Assembly: GCF_001424485.1 (NCBI RefSeq)
Contig: NZ_LMQC01000019.1
Location: forward strand, 496,001 to 560,000
Source of the DNA: Modestobacter sp. Leaf380
GTDB taxonomy: Bacteria; Actinomycetota; Actinomycetes; Mycobacteriales; Geodermatophilaceae
Reading direction: 5' to 3'
Length of the DNA: 64,000 nt
Made by a program: the position numbers and the translations under genes. The notes under the pieces were generated by a model. It searched no databases. It worked only from the letters and a program-made list of their open reading frames with translations, and was not told where the DNA came from. Of this stretch, positions 15,594 to 24,277 are shown one piece after another (the stretch's first letter is position 1; each line of letters begins with the position of its first letter).

Positions 15594-16766
15594 ATGAGCA
15601 CCCCGCACCTCGCCCAGCGGCTGCAGGGCTTCGGGACGACGGTCTTCGCCGAGATGAGCGCGCTCGCCGTCGCCACCGGGTCGGTCAACCTGGGTCAGGG
15701 CTTCCCGGACACCCCGGGCCCCGCCGAGGTGCTCGACGTCGCCCGGGCCGCGATCGGGACCCCGCTGGACCAGTACCCGCCCGGCCCCGGCCTGCCGGTG
15801 CTGCGCGAGGCGGTGGCGGCGCACGTGCAGCGCTTCCGCGGGCTGTCCTACGACCCGGACACCGAGGTGCTGGTGACCGCCGGGGCGACCGAGGCGCTGG
15901 CCGGGGCGCTGCTGGGGTTGCTGGACCCCGGCGACGAGGTGGTCGTCTTCGAGCCGCTGTACGACTCCTACGCGGCCGGCATCGCGATGGCCGGCGGCGT
16001 CGTCCGCCCGGTGCCGCTGCACCCACCGACGGAGGACGGCGTCAGCACCGACCCGTGGGTCTTCGACGAGGCCGACCTGCGCGCCGCCGTCGGCCCGCGC
16101 ACCACGCTGGTGCTGCTGAACACCCCGCACAACCCGACCGGCAAGGTCTTCTCCCGCGCCGAACTGGAGCTGGTGGCCGAGCTCGCCCACGAGCACGACC
16201 TGCTGGTGCTCACCGACGAGGTCTACGAGCACCTGGTCTTCTCCGGCGCCGAACACGTCTCGCTGGCCGAGCTGCCCGGCATGCGCGAGCGCACCCTGGT
16301 GGTCTCCAGCGGCGGCAAGACCTTCTCCACCACCGGCTGGAAGATCGGCTGGGTCTGCGGCCCGGCCGAGCTCGTCACCTGCGTCCGGACGGCGAAGCAG
16401 TTCCTCACCTACGTCAACGGCGGGCCGTTCCAGCCGGCGATCGCCGTCGGGCTGGGGCTGCCCGACGCGTACTTCCACGCGCTGGCCGCGGACCTGGAGC
16501 GCAAGCGGGACCTGCTGGTCGCCGGGCTGGCCGCTGCCGGGCTGCCGGTGGTCCGCCCGCAGGCCACCTACTTCGCCACCGTCCGGGTCCCCGGGGACGG
16601 GCTGGCGTTCTGCCGGGAGCTGCCGCACCGGGTGGGCGTCGTCGCCGTCCCCAGCTCGGCGTTCTACACACCCGAGCACGCGGACCTGGGCCGGCACCTG
16701 GTCCGGTTCGCGTTCTGCAAGCGCGACGAGGTGCTCACCGAGGCCGTGGGGAGGCTGACCGCGTGA
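15594..16766 (+). CDS. PLP-dependent class I/II aminotransferase (YbdL/DapC-like)
   Basis: A 390-aa fold-type I aminotransferase. The PLP-binding lysine is in SSGGKTFSTTGWKIGW (near residue 240). Other conserved elements are TAGATEAL, NTPHNPTGKVF and LTDEVYEHLVF. The family includes methionine/glutamine aminotransferase (YbdL, KAT) and N-succinyldiaminopimelate aminotransferase. Because an omega-amidase-type nitrilase follows with a GTGA overlap, glutamine or methionine transamination coupled to omega-amidase is favoured over DapC. ATG start chosen for its GGAGG about 8 nt upstream. Confidence 0.85.
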   Translation: MSTPHLAQRLQGFGTTVFAEMSALAVATGSVNLGQGFPDTPGPAEVLDVARAAIGTPLDQYPPGPGLPVLREAVAAHVQRFRGLSYDPDTEVLVTAGATEALAGALLGLLDPGDEVVVFEPLYDSYAAGIAMAGGVVRPVPLHPPTEDGVSTDPWVFDEADLRAAVGPRTTLVLLNTPHNPTGKVFSRAELELVAELAHEHDLLVLTDEVYEHLVFSGAEHVSLAELPGMRERTLVVSSGGKTFSTTGWKIGWVCGPAELVTCVRTAKQFLTYVNGGPFQPAIAVGLGLPDAYFHALAADLERKRDLLVAGLAAAGLPVVRPQATYFATVRVPGDGLAFCRELPHRVGVVAVPSSAFYTPEHADLGRHLVRFAFCKRDEVLTEAVGRLTA

Positions 16767-17521
16767 GGATCGCCGTCGTCCAGCACGACATCGCCTGGGA
16801 GGACCGGGCCGCCAATCACGCCCGGCTGGCCGACCACGTCGCGCGAGCGGCCGCTGCAGGCGGCCAGCTGGTGCTGCTCAGCGAGACCTTCTCCACCGGG
16901 TTCTCCATGACCGAGGGCATCGGCGAACCCGAGGGCGGCTCGTCGGCGCAGTGGCTCACCGCGCAGGCGCAGCAGCACGGCGTCTGGGTCGGCGGCTCGT
17001 GCGCCGAGGTCGCGGCCGACGACCCGCGGCCCTACAACTCCTTCGTGCTGGCCGGGCCCGACGGCACCGTGCACCGGTACCGGAAGCTGCACCCGTTCAC
17101 TCACGCCGGTGAGCACGAGCGCTTCCGGGCGGGCTCCGCGCCGGTGACCGTGCAGGTCGGGGACCTGCGGGTGAGCCTGTTCGTCTGCTACGACCTGCGC
17201 TTCGCCGACGATTTCTGGGCCCTCGCCCCGGACACCGACGTCTACCTGGTGCCGGCCAACTGGCCCGCGGCTCGGCGGCTGCACTGGCAGACCCTGCTGC
17301 AGGCCCGGGCCATCGAGAACCAGGCCTACGTCGTGGGCTGCAACCGGGTGGGCACCGCCGGCGACGGCACCGAGCACGTGGGGGACAGCCGGATCGTCAG
17401 CCCGCTGGGCGAGCTGCTGGCCACGGCGGCGGGGGGCGAGACGATCCTGCTCGCCGACGTCGACCCCGCCGAGGTCGCCCGCGTCCGGGCCCGGTTCCCC
17501 TTCCAGGCCGACCGCCGCTGA
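16763..17521 (+). CDS. Nitrilase-superfamily amidohydrolase (omega-amidase-like)
   Basis: A 252-aa carbon-nitrogen hydrolase with the catalytic triad in place: Glu in LLSETFSTGF, Lys in YRKLHPF and Cys in VCYDLRF (near residue 137). The next segment, PANWPAARRLHWQTLLQARAIENQAYV, is typical of the Nit2/YafV omega-amidase branch, which hydrolyses 2-oxoglutaramate or 2-oxosuccinamate. It is coupled to the preceding aminotransferase, which would produce such ketoacid amides. Confidence 0.85.
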   Translation: MRIAVVQHDIAWEDRAANHARLADHVARAAAAGGQLVLLSETFSTGFSMTEGIGEPEGGSSAQWLTAQAQQHGVWVGGSCAEVAADDPRPYNSFVLAGPDGTVHRYRKLHPFTHAGEHERFRAGSAPVTVQVGDLRVSLFVCYDLRFADDFWALAPDTDVYLVPANWPAARRLHWQTLLQARAIENQAYVVGCNRVGTAGDGTEHVGDSRIVSPLGELLATAAGGETILLADVDPAEVARVRARFPFQADRR

Positions 17522-17529
17522 CCCGCCCC

Positions 17530-17588
17530 GGCATGGGATCCCCCGCATACGGCAGAGGGCCCACGCCGTATGCGGGGGATCCCATGCC
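17530..17588. terminator. Perfect 24-bp inverted repeat between convergent genes
   Basis: Left arm 17530-17553 and right arm 17565-17588 are exact reverse complements, separated by 11 nt. Each arm contains GGGATCCCCCGCATACGG. It begins 9 nt after the omega-amidase stop and lies about 140 bp before the convergent EEP gene's stop, so a bidirectional terminator is likely. The long perfect arms could also belong to a dispersed repeat family. Confidence 0.8.
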
Positions 17589-17727
17589 AGGTCGGCCCCG
17601 GGTGGGACGAGAGTTCACCGGGAAGCAACACGGCGCAGGTGCAGGCCGGCACCGGGCTGGGCAGTGAGCGCCTGCCCGGGCGGCGGTGTGCGCACCCGCC
17701 GCCCGGGGCGCCTCCCCCGGGCGCCGG

Positions 17728-18687
17728 TCAGGCGGTCGGCAGCACCAGCTCGGCGACGACGGCCCGGTGGTCGCTGCCGGCGACGCGGCGGACCCGGACC
17801 GAGCGGACGCCGACCCGGGCGTCGACGAGGACGTGGTCGATGACCAGCCGGGGCTGCGGCACGGACTGCGGGCTCCAGGTGGTGGTCAGGGCCTCGCCGG
17901 CGGCACGGGCGGCGTCCACGTACCCGCGGCCCAGCAGTCGGCGGAAGGCGGCGTGGTCCAGCGTGCCGTTGTAGTCCCCGGCCAGCACCCGGACGACGTC
18001 GGGCGCGGGGTCGGGGAGCTCGTGCAGGTCGGCCTCCCAGCGGGCGACGTCGCGCCGGGACCGGGCCGGCGGCTGGGTGTGCACGGCGGTGAGGTCGACG
18101 GGCGGTCCACCGGGCACGGCGAGGAGGGCGCGGGGCTGGTCGAACCGGCCGGGCACCCGGCCGCGCCGGGTGAGCGGGTGCCGGGACCAGACCGCGCCAC
18201 CGGCGCCGGGCGGGTTGCCGGGGCGGGCGTGCAGCACGTGGTCGTGGGGGAGCAGGTCGCCGATGCCGGCGGCCCGCAGCGCGGCCTCGGCCTCGGGGGT
18301 GACCTCCTGCAGGGCCAGGGCGTCCAGGTCGTGGTCCCGGACCAGGGCGACGAGGCCGCCGGCGTCGGCCCGGCCGTGCAGCATGTTCACGGTGGCCAGC
18401 CGGAACGGGCGGCCGCCCTCGGTGGGTGTGGGGCAGGTGCCCCGACGGCCGAGGACGGCGGCGCCCAGCGCCCCGGTGGCGAGGGCGGCGAGCGCCGTCC
18501 CGGGGGCCGACCGGCGGGCCAGCGCGACGCCCAGGGGGAGCACCGAGGTGACCGCCGCGTAGGGGGTGAAGGACATCGCCGGCACCCACGGGAAGCCCCG
18601 TTCGGCACCGGTCGCGCGGAGCCCGGCCCACACCGCCCAGGGGGTCGCCAGGGCCAGGGGCAGCAGGTCACGCGGTCGCCGTCGCAT
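17728..18687 (-). CDS. Endonuclease/exonuclease/phosphatase (EEP) family membrane protein
   Basis: A 319-aa protein. The first about 85 residues hold two or three hydrophobic helices. The rest is an EEP (DNase I-like) domain: RLATVNMLHGRAD (Asn, metal site), LALQEVTPE (Glu), GDYNGTLDH (Asp/Asn) and GSDHRAVVAEL (Asp-His). All catalytic motifs are present, so it is probably an active membrane-anchored phosphodiesterase acting outside the cell; the substrate is not known. The start ATG is followed by RRRPRD before the first helix. Confidence 0.85.
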   Translation of the reverse strand: MRRRPRDLLPLALATPWAVWAGLRATGAERGFPWVPAMSFTPYAAVTSVLPLGVALARRSAPGTALAALATGALGAAVLGRRGTCPTPTEGGRPFRLATVNMLHGRADAGGLVALVRDHDLDALALQEVTPEAEAALRAAGIGDLLPHDHVLHARPGNPPGAGGAVWSRHPLTRRGRVPGRFDQPRALLAVPGGPPVDLTAVHTQPPARSRRDVARWEADLHELPDPAPDVVRVLAGDYNGTLDHAAFRRLLGRGYVDAARAAGEALTTTWSPQSVPQPRLVIDHVLVDARVGVRSVRVRRVAGSDHRAVVAELVLPTA

Positions 18688-18707
18688 CGTCGGCCACGGT
18701 AGGCGCC

Positions 18708-18725
18708 GTCGATCCCAAGATCGAC
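18708..18725. promoter_or_regulatory. Small palindrome in divergent intergenic region
   Basis: GTCGATC-CCAA-GATCGAC is a 7-bp perfect inverted repeat in the 126-bp gap between the divergent EEP and CYTH-CHAD genes. It is a candidate operator or a chance hairpin; no regulator is assigned. Confidence 0.35.
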
Positions 18726-18813
18726 TCGACGGTTGCCGTTCACCTGGATGCGGTATCAAGCCCCTGACATCCGCCCAGGTCCGGGCGGACCGACGAGCAG
18801 GGGTGTGTGCACC

Positions 18814-20682
18814 GTGGCGACCGAACACGTGGAGATCGAGCGGAAGTTCGACGTCGAGGAGGCGTTCGCACTGCCCGACCTCAGCGGGGTCCCGGGGGTC
18901 GCCTCGGTGGGTGCGCCGGTGGTGCACGAGCTGGCCGCCACCTACTACGACACCGCCGACCTGCGGCTGGCCCGCGCGCACGTCACGCTGCGCCGCCGGC
19001 TGGGTGGCACCGACGCCGGCTGGCACCTCAAGCTGCCCGTGGCGGCCGGTGCCCGCCGGGAGTTCCACTCCCCGCTGGGCCGCGCCGTCAAGGCGCCGCC
19101 GCGCGCGGTGATCACCCCCGTGCTCGGCATCGTCCGGCGTGCGTCCGCGGCCGCCGTCGCCACGCTGGCCACCCGGCGGACCGTCGTGACCCTGCTGGCC
19201 GAGGACGGCCGGGTGCTGGCCGAGGTGGCCGACGACCTGGTCACCGGCACCCAGCTGCCCGCGGGCCCGGGCCAGGCCGCCGTCGTCACCACGTGGCGCG
19301 AGGTGGAGGTCGAGCTGGTGGACGGCGACGAGGAGCTGCTGTCCGCCGTCGGCGCCGAGCTGGTCGTCTCCGGGGCCCGCGCCTCGGCCTCGCAGTCGAA
19401 GCTGGCGACGGTGCTGGCCGGGCGGCTGGCGCCGCAGCCCACCGAGCCCGACGACGAGGACGACGACGTGTCCCCGGTCGGGGAGCCCGAGGACGCCGAG
19501 GACGCCGTCCAGGAGCCGACCGCGCAGGAGACCGAGCCGGCCGAGGAGGAGCCGCTGCCCGAGGGCAAGAAGGCCCGGGCCGCGGAGCTCGCCCGCCGGG
19601 CCGCGGAGGCCAAGGCGGCCGCCAAGGCCGCGGCGAAGGCCGAGAAGCAGCGTGCCGCCGAGGAGAAGGCGGCTGCCAAGGCCGCGAAGAAGGCCCGCAA
19701 GGAGGCCGAGGCGGCCGCCGCCGAGGAGGCCCGACTGGCCGCGGTGCCCCAGGCCGGTGACGTCGTCGTCGCTGCGGTGGCCGCGCAGCTGGCCGCCCTG
19801 CAGCGGGCCGACCTGATGGTCCGCACCGACGTGCCGGACGGCGTGCACCAGGTCCGGGTCGCCAGCCGCCGGCTGCGCAGCATCCTGGCCGCCTACCGGC
19901 CGGTGCTGGTCCGGGAGCAGACCGACCCGGTCCGCGCCGAGCTGCAGTGGCTGGGTCAGGAGCTGTCGGGGACCCGGGACGCCGAGGTGTCCCTCGAGCA
20001 CCTGCGGGCACTGGTCGCCGCGCAGCCGCCCGAGCTGGTGCTGGGCCCGGTCGCGGCCCGGCTGCAGCAGGCCGAGCTGCAGGGCGAGGCCGCCGGCGGG
20101 GACCGGGCGGGCGCCGTGCTGGGCACCGCCCGCTACCTGACCCTGCTGGACACCCTGTTCGAGCTGGTCGAGCACCCGCCGCTCACCGAGCGGGCCGGCG
20201 AGCCCGCCGAGGACGTGCTGCGGGAGGTGCTCAGGCACACCGTGAAGCGGATGCGCCGCCAGGTCGAGACCGCCGAGGACGCCGAGCGCGGGGGCGCCCC
20301 GATCGGCACCACCCCGCCCGCCGAGTCCCCGGGTGCGGTCGAGTCGCCCTACGAGCTGGCGCTGCACGAGGTGCGCAAGTCCGGCAAGCGGGTCCGCTAC
20401 ACCGCCGAGGTCGCAGCGCCGGTGCTCGGCGGGTCCGTGATGGGCCTGGTCGACGCCATGAAGAAGGTGCAGGACGTCCTCGGTGACATGCAGGACACCG
20501 TCGTCACCCGGGAGCAGTGCCGCCAGCTGGGCATCGCCGCGTTCGGGGCCGGGGAGAACGCCTGGACCTTCGGCCGCCTGCACGCCCTGGAGGAGGCCCG
20601 CGCACTGCGCGCCGAGGAGGACTTCTGGGAGCTGTGGCCGACCATCGGCCCGGTGCTGAACGGGGCTGTCGGGAAGCGCTGA
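18814..20682 (+). CDS. CYTH-CHAD protein with long charged linker
   Basis: A 622-aa protein. The N-terminal CYTH domain (about residues 1-205) has the diagnostic EIERKF (ExExK) motif and is a triphosphate tunnel fold that hydrolyses triphosphates. Residues about 210-315 are acidic (EPDDEDDD) and then strongly Ala/Lys/Glu-rich, forming a probable helix or coiled coil. The C-terminal CHAD domain (about 320-620) has the basic helices HQVRVASRRLRSIL and HEVRKSGKRVRY that bind polyphosphate. CYTH-CHAD proteins act on inorganic polyphosphate or triphosphate. The linker is unusually long. The GTG gives the family N-terminus; another GTG 9 nt earlier is possible. Confidence 0.88.
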   Translation: MATEHVEIERKFDVEEAFALPDLSGVPGVASVGAPVVHELAATYYDTADLRLARAHVTLRRRLGGTDAGWHLKLPVAAGARREFHSPLGRAVKAPPRAVITPVLGIVRRASAAAVATLATRRTVVTLLAEDGRVLAEVADDLVTGTQLPAGPGQAAVVTTWREVEVELVDGDEELLSAVGAELVVSGARASASQSKLATVLAGRLAPQPTEPDDEDDDVSPVGEPEDAEDAVQEPTAQETEPAEEEPLPEGKKARAAELARRAAEAKAAAKAAAKAEKQRAAEEKAAAKAAKKARKEAEAAAAEEARLAAVPQAGDVVVAAVAAQLAALQRADLMVRTDVPDGVHQVRVASRRLRSILAAYRPVLVREQTDPVRAELQWLGQELSGTRDAEVSLEHLRALVAAQPPELVLGPVAARLQQAELQGEAAGGDRAGAVLGTARYLTLLDTLFELVEHPPLTERAGEPAEDVLREVLRHTVKRMRRQVETAEDAERGGAPIGTTPPAESPGAVESPYELALHEVRKSGKRVRYTAEVAAPVLGGSVMGLVDAMKKVQDVLGDMQDTVVTREQCRQLGIAAFGAGENAWTFGRLHALEEARALRAEEDFWELWPTIGPVLNGAVGKR

Positions 20683-20686
20683 GGAC

Positions 20687-21535
20687 GTGCTCGACGGCCA
20701 CCGTCTCGTCGACGCGCACGTGCACGCGGCCCGACTGCCCACGCTGAAGCCGGCGTTCGCGCAGTGGGCGGACCGGTTCGGCGACCCCGCCGTGCTGGGC
20801 CGCGTGTACGACGCCGACGGGACGGTGCGCCCGGCGCAGCTCGACGCCCTCTTCGCCGCCGAGGGCGTCGACGTCGCCCTGCTGTTCACCGAGCACAGCC
20901 CCAAGGCCACCGGCATCCAGCCCGCCGAGGACGTGCTGCCGGTGGTGGCCGCGAACCCCGACCGGTTCAAGCTGGTCGGCAACGTCAACCCGCACCTGCA
21001 CTTCCCGATCGGGGAGGAGGTCGAGCGGCAGCTGGACCTGGGTGCGGTGGCGCTCAAGCTGCACCCGGTGCACGGCGGGTTCGCCTGCAACGACCGGGCG
21101 CTCTACCCGGCCTACGAGGTGTGCCGGGCCCGCGGCGTCCCCGTGGTGGTGCACTGCGGCACCAGCTCGTTCCCGGGCTCGATGAACCGGTTCGCCGACC
21201 CGGTGCTGCTCGACGAGGTCGTCGGGGACTTCCCCGCCATGGACGTCGTGCTGGCCCACGGCGGGCGTGGCTGGTGGTACGACGCCGCGGCGTTCATGGC
21301 GCTGGCCAGGGAGAACGTCTGGCTGGAGCTGTCCGGGCTGCCGCCACACCGGCTGCCCGGGTACTACGCCGGGCACTCCTGGGCCCGGCTGACCCGCAGG
21401 ATGGTCTTCGGCACCGACTGGCCCGGCGTCCCCGGTGTCGCGGCCAACGCGCGCGCCGTCGCGGCACTGCTGCCCGACGAGGAGACGGTCGGGCTGGTGC
21501 TCGGCGGGAACGCCGCGCGCGTCTTCGGCGTCTGA
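20687..21535 (+). CDS. Amidohydrolase family (TIM-barrel) hydrolase
   Basis: A 282-aa metal-dependent hydrolase of the amidohydrolase-2 type. The first strand carries DAHVHAA (HxH), KLHPVHGGF and VHCGTSSFPG supply further metal ligands, and FGTDWPGVPG gives the catalytic Asp. The family includes decarboxylases (ACMSD-like) and lactonases; the substrate is not predictable. The GTG start is 4 nt after the CYTH-CHAD stop with GAGGAC just before it, so both are in one operon. Confidence 0.82.
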   Translation: MLDGHRLVDAHVHAARLPTLKPAFAQWADRFGDPAVLGRVYDADGTVRPAQLDALFAAEGVDVALLFTEHSPKATGIQPAEDVLPVVAANPDRFKLVGNVNPHLHFPIGEEVERQLDLGAVALKLHPVHGGFACNDRALYPAYEVCRARGVPVVVHCGTSSFPGSMNRFADPVLLDEVVGDFPAMDVVLAHGGRGWWYDAAAFMALARENVWLELSGLPPHRLPGYYAGHSWARLTRRMVFGTDWPGVPGVAANARAVAALLPDEETVGLVLGGNAARVFGV

Positions 21536-21596
21536 CTCACGACCCCTCTGACTGGAGCACCCCCTGTCCCTGATCGCCCTGCTGGGCTTCGGCTCC

Positions 21597-22850
21597 GTGG
21601 TCCTGCTCGCGATGCTGCTGCTGCACGCGTTCCTCTGGCTGCGGCTGGTCCGCAGCACGACTCGCCCGGGTCGGCTGCGCCGCTGGCTCACCGTGCTGAC
21701 CGTCGTCCTCGCAGTGCTGCCCACGGCAGCGGTGGTCGGCCGCCGGTCGTTGCCGTTCTCCGTGCAGGGGCCGCTGGACTGGGTGGGCTACAGCTGGCTG
21801 GGGGTGGCGTTCTACGCCTTCCTGGCGCTGCTGGTGCTGGAGCCGGTCCGCTGGGTGCTGCGGGCGGTGCAGCGCCGCCGTGCCCCCGCCCCCGCCCCCG
21901 CCCCCGCCGCGGAGCCGGCCACCGCGCCGGGTCCCGAGCCCGACGCCGAGCCGACCGCCGAGCCGACCGCCGAGCCGACCGCAGTGCCGGCCGCAGCGCC
22001 GGCCGACGTCTCCCGGCGGTTGTTCCTGGCCCGCTCGCTGGCGGTGACCGCGGGCGTCGCGGCACTGAGCACCGCCGGCTACGGCGCGTGGGCGGCGAAC
22101 TCGGCACCGGTGGTGCGCCGGGTGCCGATCCGGATCGCCGGGCTGGCCCCGGAGCTGGCCGGCTACACGGTCGTCACCTTCTCCGACGGGCACCTGTCCG
22201 CGACCTACGGCGGACGCCGGTTCGAGCGGCTGGTGGAGACGGTCAACGCCCAGCAGCCCGACGTCGTCGCGATCGTCGGGGACCTGGTGGACGGGTCGCT
22301 GTCCGAGCTGCGTGAGGACGTCGCGCCGCTGGGTGACCTGGTCAGCCGGCAGGGCGCGTTCTTCGTGACCGGCAACCACGAGTACTTCGTGCCCGACACC
22401 GAGGACTGGCTGCGGCACCTGCCCACCCTGGGTGTGGACGTGCTGCGCAACGAGCGGGTCGAGCTGGGCCGGTCGGGGGCCTCCTTCGACCTGGCCGGCA
22501 TCGACGACCGGACGGCCGCGGAGTCCGGGCTGCCCGGCCACGGCGCCGACCTGGACGCGGCGCTGGACGGCCGGGACGACAGCCGCCCGGTGGTGCTGCT
22601 GGCCCACCAGCCGGTGCAGGTCGAGCAGGCCCGGGCCGCCGGGGTGGACCTGCAGCTGTCCGGGCACACCCACGGCGGGCAGCTGTGGCCCTTCGACTAC
22701 GCGGTGCTGCTGGACCAGCCGGCCGTGGAGGGGCTGTCCCGGCAGGGCGACACCCAGCTCTACGTGACGGCCGGGGCCGGGTACTGGGGTCCGCCGATGC
22801 GGGTCGGCGCCCGGCCGGAGGTCACCGTCATCGAGCTGCAGCCGGCCTGA
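21597..22850 (+). CDS. Membrane metallophosphoesterase with Tat-like motif
   Basis: About 417 aa. The N-terminus has two or three transmembrane helices. A Pro/Ala/Glu repeat region (EPTAEPTAEPTA) follows, then SRRLFLARSLAVTAG, a twin-arginine-like motif heading a further hydrophobic stretch (near residue 140). The C-terminal 260 residues are a YkuE-like calcineurin phosphoesterase with FSDGHLS, VGDLVDGS, GNHEYF and SGHTHGGQ, all metal ligands present. An upstream CTG at 21564 has a better-spaced GGAG and would add 11 hydrophobic residues; it may be the true start. Probably exported domain acting on phosphodiesters outside the cell. Confidence 0.83.
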   Translation: MVLLAMLLLHAFLWLRLVRSTTRPGRLRRWLTVLTVVLAVLPTAAVVGRRSLPFSVQGPLDWVGYSWLGVAFYAFLALLVLEPVRWVLRAVQRRRAPAPAPAPAAEPATAPGPEPDAEPTAEPTAEPTAVPAAAPADVSRRLFLARSLAVTAGVAALSTAGYGAWAANSAPVVRRVPIRIAGLAPELAGYTVVTFSDGHLSATYGGRRFERLVETVNAQQPDVVAIVGDLVDGSLSELREDVAPLGDLVSRQGAFFVTGNHEYFVPDTEDWLRHLPTLGVDVLRNERVELGRSGASFDLAGIDDRTAAESGLPGHGADLDAALDGRDDSRPVVLLAHQPVQVEQARAAGVDLQLSGHTHGGQLWPFDYAVLLDQPAVEGLSRQGDTQLYVTAGAGYWGPPMRVGARPEVTVIELQPA

Positions 22851-22853
22851 GGC

Positions 22854-23429
22854 TCAGATCGAGCGGAGCGCCTCGAAGGCCTCGTCGACCAGCTCGCCGA
22901 GGTCCCGTTCGCCGTCGGTGGCGGCCCAGCGCAGGAACGCCGTCGTCGAGGCCGCCATGCACGCCCCGATGACGACGACCTGGGCGGCGCCCTCGGAGGT
23001 GGACAGGTCGATGCCCAGCACGTCGACCAGCGCCGCGGTGGACGCGGTCTCCCGGTCGGCCCCGCGGGAGCGCAGCGCCGGGACGGTGAGGGCGAGCCGC
23101 CAGCGGTGCAGCAGGGCCTGCGCGTCGCTCTCGGTGAGCTGGGCGACCAGGCGCTGCAGACCGCGGCGGACGCGCTCGGGCAGCGGCAGGTCCGCGGGCT
23201 GCTCGGTGAGCAGGCCGGCGATCCAGGCGCCGTCCTGGTCGGGGAACACGACGTGCTCCTTGGTGCGGAAGTAGGCGTAGAAGGTCGGCACCGACACGTC
23301 GGCGGCGGTGGCGATGTCCCCGACCGAGGTGGCCTCGTACCCGTCCCGCTCGAAGAGGGCGAAGGCAGCCTGGGAGAGGCGCAGGCGGGTGGCGCCGCGC
23401 TTCTTCTCCCGCCAGTCCTCCCTGGTCAC
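22854..23429 (-). CDS. TetR-family transcriptional regulator
   Basis: A 191-aa regulator. The helix-turn-helix is at about residues 12-60: LRLSQAAFALFERDGYEATSV, then VSVPTFYAYFRTKEHVVF as the recognition helix. The C-terminal ligand domain is all-helical and unassigned. The start GTG precedes TREDWREKKRG; no strong ribosome site is seen. It converges with the metallophosphoesterase gene (3-nt gap). Target genes are not evident. Confidence 0.85.
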   Translation of the reverse strand: MTREDWREKKRGATRLRLSQAAFALFERDGYEATSVGDIATAADVSVPTFYAYFRTKEHVVFPDQDGAWIAGLLTEQPADLPLPERVRRGLQRLVAQLTESDAQALLHRWRLALTVPALRSRGADRETASTAALVDVLGIDLSTSEGAAQVVVIGACMAASTTAFLRWAATDGERDLGELVDEAFEALRSI

Positions 23430-23506
23430 GGTGGCATGGTGACAGGTGGCCGCCGGAGCGGCCGAGCCGGGTCGGGCCCCACGGGTCTCGGTATCCCCGC
23501 AGTGGG

Positions 23507-24106
23507 TCAGGCGGTCGCCAGGTGGGGGACGACGAGGGCCTCGACGAGCTGGTCGACGAGGGCCTCGTCGGGCGTGCCGACGTGCATCAGCCACCGCTGG
23601 GTCACCAGGGCGGAGGCGGCGCGCAGGGCGAGCACCGGGAAGGCGCCGGGGGCCACCTCGCCGCGGGCCTCCGCCCGGGCGAGGACGTCGTCCATCGCCT
23701 GGGTCCAGGCCCCGGCGAAGCGCGTTCGGTAGACCTCGGCGATCTCGGGGTGGCTGGCCAGCATCGGCATCAGCTGTCGGGTGGCCAGCGCGAGCGGGGT
23801 CTCCAGCGACGCGACCAGGCCGGCGAGCAGTGCGCGGGCGTCGGCGGCCAGGCTGCCCTGGTCCGTGCTGGGGACCTCCATGGGCGGGGAGTACCGGAAG
23901 GCGTCGACGACGAGGGCGTCCTTGCTGGCCCAGCGCCGGTAGATGGTCGCCTTGCCGACGCCGGCCCGGCGGGCCACCTCGTCCAGGGCGCACGCCTCGA
24001 TGCCGCCCTCACCGATGAGCTCGATGGCGGCGGTGCGGATGGCGATGTCGAGGCCGGGGTCGCGGGGTCGACCGGCCGGCCGGGGGGTGGCCTGCTGGGG
24101 GTCCAT
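23507..24106 (-). CDS. TetR-family transcriptional regulator
   Basis: A 199-aa regulator with the N-terminal helix-turn-helix ACALDEVARRAGVGKATIYRRWASKDALV (near residues 32-60) and a C-terminal domain of the TetR_C_11/AcrR type. The ATG before DPQQATPRPAGRP was chosen because AGGA lies about 8 nt upstream; a GTG 18 nt earlier is also in frame. It is adjacent to a second TetR gene in the same direction but not closely similar to it, and is transcribed away from the GntR gene. Confidence 0.85.
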   Translation of the reverse strand: MDPQQATPRPAGRPRDPGLDIAIRTAAIELIGEGGIEACALDEVARRAGVGKATIYRRWASKDALVVDAFRYSPPMEVPSTDQGSLAADARALLAGLVASLETPLALATRQLMPMLASHPEIAEVYRTRFAGAWTQAMDDVLARAEARGEVAPGAFPVLALRAASALVTQRWLMHVGTPDEALVDQLVEALVVPHLATA

Positions 24107-24277
24107 CGAGGCGTCCTGACGCACGTGGGGGCGGGGCGCGTCGCAGGGTAGACCCGTGCTCGGCCTGCGTCACAGCCGCATGGCATCGATCCCAGGTGCG
24201 TTGTGCGCGATCCTGTTCCGCTTCCTGGTGACGGGATCGGTACCGAAACGGATCCCTCCTGCCCTCAAATGCCGTGC

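Noticed and set aside
15594-16766. Aminotransferase as DapC of lysine synthesis
   Set aside because: Coupling to an omega-amidase gene fits glutamine or methionine transamination better; left open in the annotation.
18733-18760. TTGCCG/TATCAA promoter before CYTH-CHAD
   Set aside because: The spacer is only 15 bp and the hexamers are weak.
17728-21090. Very long minus-strand open frame continuing upstream of the EEP gene
   Set aside because: Only the part to 18687 encodes a recognisable domain; the rest is antisense to CYTH-CHAD and the amidohydrolase and reflects high GC in the third codon position.
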